In this document: positions 1 through 5,258 of the stretch, piece by piece
How positions within the stretch are numbered: the stretch's first letter is position 1
Layout: the number at the start of each line of letters is the position of its first letter
Source of the DNA: an uncultured Collinsella sp.
GTDB taxonomy: Bacteria; Actinomycetota; Coriobacteriia; Coriobacteriales; Coriobacteriaceae
Reading direction: 5' to 3'
Length of the DNA: 5,922 bases
Assembly (NCBI GenBank): GCA_958346165.1
Contig: CATVQO010000100.1
Coordinates: 1-5,922, forward strand
Made by a program: the position numbers and the translations under genes
The notes under the pieces: generated by a model
What the model saw: the letters and a program-made list of their open reading frames with translations, nothing else
The model's database searches: none
Told to the model about the DNA's origin: nothing

Positions 1-89
1 TGGAGCTCAGGCTCGATCGCGTAACCTCGACGGTGCCCGTGTCCCGCCGTCGCGCCGCCGAGGTTAAGACGCACCTGGGGCTTGCGTAA
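1..89 (+). CDS. C-terminal fragment of an unidentified protein
   Basis: Only the last 28 complete codons lie in the window, read from base 3 and ending at TAA 87-89; the start is upstream of the window. The other two forward frames stop at once or by base 66. This frame has strong G/C bias at third codon positions, like the genes downstream, which supports it being coding. The visible tail is basic and helix-like (RRRAAEVKTHLGLA at the end). No domain can be recognised from so little, so no function is proposed. It runs in the same direction as the following genes. A promoter-like site sits between it and the phospholipase gene, so the two need not be one operon. Confidence 0.5.
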   Translation, partial: ELRLDRVTSTVPVSRRRAAEVKTHLGLA

Positions 90-122
90 GCGGTCCGCAC
101 GCCACCGTTTACCGCCGCAGGT

Positions 123-149
123 TTGGCACGGGCGCGCGGTGGGCATAAT
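123..149 (+). promoter_or_regulatory. Candidate sigma-70-type promoter of the phospholipase-like gene
   Basis: A -35-like TTGGCA (123-128, five of six matches to TTGACA) and a -10-like CATAAT (144-149, five of six matches to TATAAT) are separated by 15 bp, slightly shorter than the usual 16-18. The predicted transcription start is near 156. That is downstream of the GTG at 152 and upstream of the ATG at 182, which favours the ATG as start codon. Three Gs directly precede the -10, as at the two other candidate promoters in this window. The call rests on pattern only. Confidence 0.45.
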
Positions 150-170
150 GGGTGGCATCGAATGAAATCG

Positions 171-176
171 AAAGGA
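171..176 (+). promoter_or_regulatory. Ribosome binding site deciding the start at 182
   Basis: AAAGGA ends 5 bases before ATG 182. The in-frame upstream GTG at 152 has no comparable Shine-Dalgarno sequence and would add ten residues that do not look like this family, whose members typically begin with a short MP-x-x-x-TH motif. Confidence 0.7.
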
Positions 177-181
177 TCATT

Positions 182-1126
182 ATGCCCGCGCTTATCACCC
201 ATCATCTGTTTGGCGAGGAAAGCATCGACCGTCTTCCACAGGGCGTCATCACGTCCGATGAAGAGCGCATTGCCTTTATCTTGGGCAACCAAGGCCCCGA
301 CCCGTTTTTCTTTCACATTCTGACACCGCGTGTTTCCGACTGCACGCTGCTGGCGCAGGTCATGCATCGGTCGCGCATGTCTCGTCAGTTTGCGTGCCTG
401 CGCGACGGCGTGTCGCATCTGCTGCCGCGCGACGCCAGCTTGGGTCGTGCCTTTGCGCTGGGCCTGCTGTCTCATTACGTGCTCGACCGCAACGCTCATC
501 CCTTTGTCTATGAGCAGCAGTTTGGCATTGTCGAGTCCGATTCAGAGCTTGAGGATTCGAGCAGTCAGGTCCATGCCGTGATCGAGAGCGACCTGGATGT
601 GCTGATGCTGCAGCTTAAACGCGATGGCGCTACGGTTGACGATTACCCGCCGGCGGGCGAGATCGTCACCACCGATCGCATCAATCGCGTGGCCGGCGTG
701 CTGATGAGCTATGTTGCCGGACGCGTGTACGGCATTGACATTCCGGCGGGGGAGTACGGTGCTGCCGTTGCCAATATGCAGCGACTTTACCGCGCGATTG
801 AGCCGGCCGGCTCCGCAAAGACGCGCGCGATCTCGCTGGTTGAGGGCTTGGTGCACGATTACTCGCTGCTCGACGGCCTTGCCCATCGCGTGACGACGGA
901 GTTGCCCGAGCGCACCGGTAACCTGGGCCATCTGACATGGAAGAATCCCTTTACCGACGAGGTCTCGAACGAGAGTTTCCCCGAGGTCTTTGATCGCGCG
1001 CTGGGCGATTACGAGTGCACGGTCGCACGTTTTATCGAGACCGGTGACATGGATGCCGTGACCAGTCACGTCAACTACAGCGGTCGCGTGCTCAATGCCG
1101 ATGAGGAGTTCGACCGCGAGGAATAG
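182..1126 (+). CDS. Zinc-dependent phospholipase C family protein
   Basis: This 314-residue protein matches the zinc-dependent phospholipase C / S1-P1 nuclease type fold (the Zn_dep_PLPC family). The likely chemistry is three-metal hydrolysis of a phosphodiester bond, but the substrate is unknown. All the expected metal ligands can be placed: the N-terminal TH7H8 motif, GPD40PFF, H62, the SHYVLD motif with H98 and D102, H106, and H131-x3-E135. Their order and spacing resemble the ligands of Bacillus cereus phospholipase C as I recall them (Asp55, His69, His118, Asp122, His128, His142, Glu146). A later WKNPFT segment and a C-terminal NYSGRVL segment are also typical of the family. There is no signal peptide or membrane helix, so unlike the secreted toxins it should be cytosolic. 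ATG 182 is chosen for its Shine-Dalgarno and the promoter position. The next gene starts 101 bases downstream. Confidence 0.85.
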   Translation: MPALITHHLFGEESIDRLPQGVITSDEERIAFILGNQGPDPFFFHILTPRVSDCTLLAQVMHRSRMSRQFACLRDGVSHLLPRDASLGRAFALGLLSHYVLDRNAHPFVYEQQFGIVESDSELEDSSSQVHAVIESDLDVLMLQLKRDGATVDDYPPAGEIVTTDRINRVAGVLMSYVAGRVYGIDIPAGEYGAAVANMQRLYRAIEPAGSAKTRAISLVEGLVHDYSLLDGLAHRVTTELPERTGNLGHLTWKNPFTDEVSNESFPEVFDRALGDYECTVARFIETGDMDAVTSHVNYSGRVLNADEEFDREE

Positions 1127-1180
1127 GGCCCGTGCGTGCCCCTTTGCCGAATCCTTACCGGCGGTTCTGGACAATTGGGG

Positions 1181-1186
1181 TACGAT
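1181..1186 (+). promoter_or_regulatory. Candidate -10 element upstream of the transporter gene
   Basis: TACGAT (1181-1186) is preceded by GGGG and followed by GAA, in the same sequence context as the other two candidate -10 sites. It lies 41 bases before ATG 1228. No convincing -35 is present at the standard distance; TTACCG at 1155-1160 is 20 bp away. An alternative -35-like TGGACA at 1168-1173 would pair only with a poor -10 near 1191. Moderate to low confidence. Confidence 0.3.
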
Positions 1187-1227
1187 GAACTAACTGCATA
1201 TCGGGCGAATACGAAGGGTCCCTGTCC

Positions 1228-2487
1228 ATGAAATACACCAAGCTCGAGCGTAACTGGGTTATGTATGATGTGGGCAATTCGGCCCTCGTGCTGCTCAATA
1301 CCTCGGTGGTGCCCATTTACTTTAACGCCATCAATACCGGCGCTTCCTCGGCCGACCTGGTGGTCGCCTGGGGCAATGCACAGACGATCGCCTCGCTGGT
1401 CATCGCCATGCTCATGCCCATTCTGGGCGCACTTGCCGACTACGCTGGCAACAAAATCAAGTTCTTCTTGGGCTTTTTCCTCACGGGCCTGGTTCTTTGC
1501 CTGGCGCAGGCTATCCCAATGTCCGCCATGGCATTTTTGACCGTGTACGTGCTGTGCACCATCGGCCTTAACTCTTCTATGACGTTCTACGACGCCATGC
1601 TGCCCGACGTTACCACCGACGAGCGCATGGACGCCGTGTCCAGCTCGGGTTATGCCTGGGGCTACATCGGTTCCACCGTGCCGTTCGTCATCTGCCTGGC
1701 GCTCATCATGGGTGGCCCCGCTCTTGGCGTCCCCACCATGCTGGCAACGCGTCTGTCTTTTATCATCACTGGTGCCTGGTGGCTCATCTTTACCCTGCCG
1801 CTCATTCACACCTATAAGCAAAAGTACGGTCGCGAGCGCGGTCCCGAGGACACCATCGGCCACATCGTTGGCGGTGTGTTCTCCGAGGTCGGACACACCA
1901 TGCGCGAGATCGCCCACAACAAGACCGTGCTGGTCTACATGATCGCGTTCTTCTTCTATATCGATGGCGTCCACACGGTCATTTCCATGGCTACCAGCTA
2001 CGGCTCGGCTTTGGGCATCGATTCGACCCAGCTGGTACTGGCGCTGCTCGTTACGCAGTTCGTGGCCTTTCCGTCCGCCATCATCTACGGCAAGCTCGCC
2101 GGACGCGTGGGCACGCTCAACATGATCCTGGTGGCGGTCGCCGCCTACATGGGCATTGTGCTGTTCGCCGCGTTCTTCCTAAAGACCGCCTTTGAGTTCT
2201 GGGTGCTTGCCATTATGGTCGGCCTGTTCCAGGGCGGCGTGCAGGCGCTCAGCCGTAGCTACTTTGGTCGCATTATCCCCAAGGAAAAGTCCAACGAGTA
2301 CTACGGCTTCTTTGACATCTTTGGTCGTTATGCAAGCGTCATGGGTACCTTCCTAGTGTCGGTCGTCACCTCGCTGACCGGCAACCCGTCGCTGGGCGTC
2401 CTTTCCATTGGCGTGCTGCTGATCGTTGGCTTTATGCTGCTGGTTCGCCTGTCCCGCATGACTCGGGCAGCAGAGCATGCCGCATAG
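1228..2487 (+). CDS. UMF1/Atg22-like major facilitator superfamily transporter
   Basis: A 419-residue, very hydrophobic protein with about twelve predicted membrane helices, the normal size for a major facilitator. The N-terminal NWVMYDVGNSA motif (residues 9-19), the GALADYAG loop after helix 2 (around D71), and the block from Q335 to D363 (including GGVQALSRSYFGRIIPKE, then NEYYGFFDIFGRY) are signatures I associate with the UMF1 family, related to the yeast vacuolar effluxer Atg22. A charged cytoplasmic loop (about residues 194-230) divides the two six-helix halves. Substrates of bacterial members are mostly undefined; amino acid or small-metabolite efflux is the usual guess. ATG 1228 follows GAAGGG (1213-1218) by 9 bases. 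It has its own candidate promoter. The only clear terminator after it is the hairpin at 2602-2637, just before the next gene. Confidence 0.88.
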   Translation: MKYTKLERNWVMYDVGNSALVLLNTSVVPIYFNAINTGASSADLVVAWGNAQTIASLVIAMLMPILGALADYAGNKIKFFLGFFLTGLVLCLAQAIPMSAMAFLTVYVLCTIGLNSSMTFYDAMLPDVTTDERMDAVSSSGYAWGYIGSTVPFVICLALIMGGPALGVPTMLATRLSFIITGAWWLIFTLPLIHTYKQKYGRERGPEDTIGHIVGGVFSEVGHTMREIAHNKTVLVYMIAFFFYIDGVHTVISMATSYGSALGIDSTQLVLALLVTQFVAFPSAIIYGKLAGRVGTLNMILVAVAAYMGIVLFAAFFLKTAFEFWVLAIMVGLFQGGVQALSRSYFGRIIPKEKSNEYYGFFDIFGRYASVMGTFLVSVVTSLTGNPSLGVLSIGVLLIVGFMLLVRLSRMTRAAEHAA

Positions 2488-2540
2488 GAGCGAGCGGCTA
2501 TTGTGCCTGTCCACGGTACTCTTTTGGGGTTATCCGCAAT

Positions 2541-2567
2541 AAACATTGCGACTTGCGAGCAATGATT
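2541..2567 (+). repeat. 27-bp inverted repeat, candidate operator
   Basis: The arms AAACATTGC (2541-2549) and GCAATGATT (2559-2567) are complementary at eight of nine positions around a 9-base spacer. Inside lies a short tandem, TTGCGA at 2546-2551 and again at 2553-2558. The dyad sits just upstream of the candidate -10 at 2580, covering roughly -51 to -25 relative to a start near 2592. That is a classic position for a dimeric repressor or activator. No T-tract follows, so it is not a terminator. The bound protein is unknown, and the pattern does not resemble the long-spaced direct repeats typical of LytTR regulators. Confidence 0.35.
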
Positions 2568-2579
2568 TGCCCAAGTGGG

Positions 2580-2585
2580 TATGAT
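2580..2585 (+). promoter_or_regulatory. Candidate -10 of the glycosyltransferase-kinase-regulator operon
   Basis: TATGAT (five of six matches to TATAAT), preceded by GTGGG, with a predicted start near 2592. No good -35 is found at 16-18 bp; TTGCGA at 2553-2558 is 21 bp away. This could mean an activator-dependent promoter, which would fit the adjacent dyad. The site lies upstream of the terminator hairpin at 2602-2637, so transcripts from it would have to pass that hairpin to reach the next gene. Confidence 0.4.
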
Positions 2586-2601
2586 GGAATCAGCTAGGTC
2601 G

Positions 2602-2637
2602 CGGGGCGTCGCCTGTGTTTGGCGGCGTCCCGTTTTT
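2602..2637 (+). terminator. Strong intrinsic terminator ahead of the glycosyltransferase gene
   Basis: The left arm 2602-2613 (CGGGGCGTCGCC) pairs with the right arm 2621-2632 (GGCGGCGTCCCG) over 12 bp, with two G-T wobbles and a 7-base loop. TTTTT (2633-2637) follows immediately. This is a textbook rho-independent terminator on the + strand, with no T-tract on the opposite strand. It probably ends transcripts from the transporter gene. It lies only 21 bases before ATG 2659, which leaves no room for a promoter between them. It may therefore also act as an attenuator in the leader of the downstream operon. Confidence 0.8.
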
Positions 2638-2658
2638 GTGTTGCAGGGAGGGTAAGGC

Positions 2659-3846
2659 ATGAACGCCACAGTCGTGATTCCAACGTATTGGGCGGGCGAT
2701 GACGCTTGCGCAAACGCCCCTGGCACCTATGACCATTCGACGCGACTCAACGCCGACAATCCCGAACTCGACCGCTGCCTGGCCTCGCTTGAGCAGGTAC
2801 GTGACATCCCGCGCATCATCCTTTTGGTGGTCTGTCCCGTTTCTGCCACAGCCGATGTGTCGCTGCGCGTGCACGAGATTGTCGACGCGCATCCCACGCT
2901 CAAGGTCACCGTTGTCACCAACACCCAGGCCTCGCGCATCGCAGACCGGGTTGCTCAGATCGCGCCCAAGGGTTCGGGCGAGTGCGTGAGCCTGCGAGGC
3001 TACGGTGCCATCCGCAATATGGGGCTAGCCTGCGCCGCTGTGCTGGGGCATGACGCGGTTATCTTCTTGGATGACGATGAGACTGTCATCGACGCCGACT
3101 TTATGAAGCGCGCGACCTATGCGTTGGGGCAGCAGACGCGTCAGGGCTTGCCGATCTTGGTCAAGAGCGGCTATTTCTACGATCGCGACGGCTCGCCGCT
3201 GGCTCCCACGGACAAGGCGGGCATCTGCCATCGTTGGTGGACCAAGCGCATCGAGTTCAACCGTTGGATGAAAAAGGCGCTTTCGGGCACCCGCATCTCG
3301 CGCTCCAACTACGTGTGCGGCGGCCTGATGGCCCTGCACGCCCGCGCCTTTACGCGTGTGGCCTTTGACCCGTTTATCACCCGCGGCGAGGACTTGGATT
3401 ACCTCTTTAACATGCGCATGTTTGGCTACGACGTGTGGTTCGATAACGAGTGGACCGTGCGCCATCTGCCTCCGGAGTCCGAAAAGCGCTCACCGCGCTT
3501 TATGCAGGATGTATACCGTTGGTACTACGAACGGGCCAAGTTGACATTCGCCGCGCATCAAAAGGAGCTCATTCCCGTTACGGCGGCATCGCTCATGCCC
3601 TACCCGGGCCCGTGGATTTCGAGCGAGCTCGACGACCGCGTGCGCAAGACCGCTATGGTCCGCAGCGTGTTTACCCGCGAGCATGAGGGCTACCTGCGCA
3701 TCTGGCGCCATGGTATCGACGAGGCAAAGGCCTATGCGCGCCAAAACGCTGCAAGCTACCTGCGTTTCCAGAGCTTTTGGCCCAAGATCATGGACGGGCT
3801 TTGGCGTGACGCACAACTGATCAGTATCCTGGAGGGGGCCGAATGA
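2659..3846 (+). CDS. GT-A fold (GT2-like) glycosyltransferase
   Basis: A 395-residue soluble protein with the layout of a GT-A nucleotide-sugar transferase. The N-terminal strand NATVVIPTYW begins the nucleotide-binding half, and YGAIRNMG (around residues 115-122) matches the G-x-x-x-RN motif near the donor site. FLDDDE (D138-D140) is the metal-binding DxD motif, GEDLDY (E244-D245) is the ED motif with the likely catalytic base, and H269 in VRHLPPE could be a third metal ligand. The last 120 residues are helical and rich in aromatic and basic residues, without a membrane helix. Donor and acceptor cannot be told; envelope glycan, glycolipid or glucosylglycerate-type synthesis are all possible. 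The start is secure: GGGAGG (2646-2651) lies 7 bases upstream, and an in-frame TAA at 2653-2655 blocks any extension. Its stop overlaps the start of the histidine kinase gene by 4 bp. Confidence 0.82.
   Translation: MNATVVIPTYWAGDDACANAPGTYDHSTRLNADNPELDRCLASLEQVRDIPRIILLVVCPVSATADVSLRVHEIVDAHPTLKVTVVTNTQASRIADRVAQIAPKGSGECVSLRGYGAIRNMGLACAAVLGHDAVIFLDDDETVIDADFMKRATYALGQQTRQGLPILVKSGYFYDRDGSPLAPTDKAGICHRWWTKRIEFNRWMKKALSGTRISRSNYVCGGLMALHARAFTRVAFDPFITRGEDLDYLFNMRMFGYDVWFDNEWTVRHLPPESEKRSPRFMQDVYRWYYERAKLTFAAHQKELIPVTAASLMPYPGPWISSELDDRVRKTAMVRSVFTREHEGYLRIWRHGIDEAKAYARQNAASYLRFQSFWPKIMDGLWRDAQLISILEGAE
3831..3846 (+). promoter_or_regulatory. Shine-Dalgarno and ATGA start-stop overlap coupling two genes
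   Basis: GGAGG (3831-3835), part of GGAGGGGG, lies inside the last codons of the glycosyltransferase gene, 7 bases before ATG 3843. The kinase ATG overlaps the glycosyltransferase TGA (3844-3846) in the four bases ATGA. Ribosomes ending the first protein can restart on the second, so the two are probably made in linked amounts. Confidence 0.8.
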
Positions 3847-5186
3847 TCGACCGCCGCGCCCAGCGCGATAGTTCAATATCAATCTTTCGCATCATTGCCG
3901 TTGCCTGCGCCATTTGCGTGCTGGTGTACTTTATTTTTGCCTTGGTGACCGGTATCGAGCCGATCGCCACGGTGATTGCCTGCGCGCTGCTGTGCATCTT
4001 TCTGTGCATCTTTATCTTTTTGACGCTCAATCCCGATTCGGTGCGCTCCCAGTACACCGAGGAGACGCTCTCGGTGGCCTCGGCCATGCTCGAGGACATT
4101 AAGGGCGGTCTGACGCAGGAGTCGGCGCGTTTGGTGTGCCGGCGCATTTTGCCCGAGACGCGCGCCATGACGGTGGCCATCACCGACGAGGACAACGTGC
4201 TTGCCTGCGCGGGCGAGTTTGAGGAAAAACTGCTGCCCGATACTCCCATCCACACGCTTGCCACACGCTACGTTATCGAACATGGCATCGTGCAGTCGTT
4301 CAACCGTATGGTGGATGTCGTAGGCTCGGACGGCTCGCACAACCAAGTCCCCGCCGGCATTATCGCCCCCATCAAGGTAGGCGATCGTACCGTCGGCACG
4401 CTCAAGTTCTACTACAAGACCCCGCGCGCCGTCGACCGTACCCAGTACGCGCTTGCCTCGGGCTTTGCCGAGATCTTGTCCACGCAGCTCGCCATCCACG
4501 AGCTCGAGGTGCAAAAGGAACTCACGGCGCGCGCTGAGGTGCGTGCGCTGCAGGCGCAGATTAACCCGCACTTCCTGTTCAACACGCTGAACACCATTGC
4601 ATCGTTTACGCGCACCGACCCGCTGCGGGCCCGCGAACTGCTTCGTGAGTTCTCATCGTTCTATCGTGCCACGCTCGACAACTCGGGATCGCTTATTCCG
4701 GTCTCGCGCGAGGTCGCACAGACCAAGCGCTACCTTACCTTTGAGAAGGCCCGCTTTGGCGAGGACCGCGTGCTTGCGACGTTCGATGTGTCCGAGGACG
4801 TGGAAGACACGCTGGTGCCGGCGTTCGTGATCCAGCCGATTGTCGAGAACGCCGTGCGTCATGGTATGGGCGATGACGACGCCCTGAGGATCGACGTGAC
4901 CGTTCACCAAGACGGCGAGGATGCAATCTTGATTGCCGTGGCCGATAATGGCGTGGGCATGGATGAGGGTACCGCCGCCAGACTGTTTGACGAGCGTTCT
5001 GCCCGTCCCGACGCCAGCTCTCCCCAGGGTGGCGGCGCCGGTGTGGCCATGCACAATATTTCGGAGCGCATCCATCGCTTTTATGGGCCGCACTCCTATA
5101 CGCGTGTCGAATCGGCGCCGGGCAAGGGCACCAAAGTGCTCCTTCATCTTGATTTGTCAGAGAGCATCTTCGACATTCAAGAGTAA
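3843..5186 (+). CDS. LytS/BtsS-type sensor histidine kinase
   Basis: A 447-residue membrane kinase that should autophosphorylate and pass phosphate to the regulator encoded next. Two hydrophobic helices (about 17-36 and 41-62) are joined by a loop of only about four residues, so almost nothing is exposed outside. Residues about 78-215 resemble the GAF-like domain of LytS/BtsS kinases (AITDEDNVLACAGE; IIAPIKVGDRTVGTLKFYY). The kinase core has ALQAQINPHFLFNTLNT with phospho-acceptor H243, the N-box PIVENAVRHG (E335, N336, H340), the G1 box ADNGVGM (D368-M373) and a glycine-rich G2 region (396-400) before MHNISERI. It is shorter than LytS and BtsS, which are roughly 560-585 residues with more membrane helices. 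All seven cysteines lie in the first 122 residues, five of them in the helices. Its signal is unknown. Confidence 0.9.
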   Translation: MIDRRAQRDSSISIFRIIAVACAICVLVYFIFALVTGIEPIATVIACALLCIFLCIFIFLTLNPDSVRSQYTEETLSVASAMLEDIKGGLTQESARLVCRRILPETRAMTVAITDEDNVLACAGEFEEKLLPDTPIHTLATRYVIEHGIVQSFNRMVDVVGSDGSHNQVPAGIIAPIKVGDRTVGTLKFYYKTPRAVDRTQYALASGFAEILSTQLAIHELEVQKELTARAEVRALQAQINPHFLFNTLNTIASFTRTDPLRARELLREFSSFYRATLDNSGSLIPVSREVAQTKRYLTFEKARFGEDRVLATFDVSEDVEDTLVPAFVIQPIVENAVRHGMGDDDALRIDVTVHQDGEDAILIAVADNGVGMDEGTAARLFDERSARPDASSPQGGGAGVAMHNISERIHRFYGPHSYTRVESAPGKGTKVLLHLDLSESIFDIQE

Positions 5187-5195
5187 AATAAAAGG

Positions 5196-5233
5196 CTACG
5201 GGCTCAACGTCATGCGACGGATGCCCGGCGTAG
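5196..5233 (+). other. Hairpin in the kinase-regulator intergenic gap
   Basis: CTACGGGC (5196-5203) can pair with GCCC (5223-5226) and GTAG (5230-5233), leaving GGC as a bulge. An inner stem, CGTC (5208-5211) with GACG (5216-5219), closes a 4-base loop. No T-tract follows, so it is not an intrinsic terminator. It lies within the 72-base gap between the two genes and ends 9 bases before the regulator's Shine-Dalgarno. It could tune mRNA stability or the kinase-to-regulator ratio. Confidence 0.35.
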
Positions 5234-5258
5234 TTAGTTGACGAAAGGTTTTATCCCT

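Noticed and set aside
152..181. GTG at 152 as an upstream start of the phospholipase-like protein
   Set aside because: It lacks a Shine-Dalgarno, probably precedes the transcription start, and the ATG at 182 has AAAGGA at a 5-base spacing and gives the usual family N-terminus.
1126..1141. Possible hairpin after the phospholipase-like gene (GGGCCCG with CGTGCCC)
   Set aside because: It would have a mismatch and only a 2-base loop, or a stem of just four pairs, with only CTTT following; too weak to call a terminator.
1168..1196. Promoter made of TGGACA (1168-1173) and TAACTG (1191-1196) with 17-bp spacing
   Set aside because: The -35 is good but the -10 matches poorly, lacking the conserved final T. 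The TACGAT site is preferred because the same context recurs elsewhere in the window.
1075..1974. Long antisense open frame (299 codons) across the end of the phospholipase gene, the promoter gap and the transporter gene
   Set aside because: The translation is rich in His, Gly, Asp and Gln with no fold or motif, the usual mirror image of a GC3-biased gene. It runs through a gap with + strand promoter and Shine-Dalgarno signals.
2584..2655. A 23-codon open frame (ATG 2584 to TAA 2653) that could be a leader peptide overlapping the terminator
   Set aside because: Its ATG lies within the candidate -10, so it would precede the transcript start. It has no good Shine-Dalgarno and no run of regulatory codons. 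It most likely arises because the hairpin arms happen to lack stops in this frame.
3879..4571. Antisense open frame (230 codons) opposite the kinase
   Set aside because: Low-complexity Arg/His/Gly/Asp-rich product, fully covered by a kinase with clear motifs; an artefact of codon bias. The same holds for other antisense frames at 542-1174, 4653-5147 and 5196-5828.
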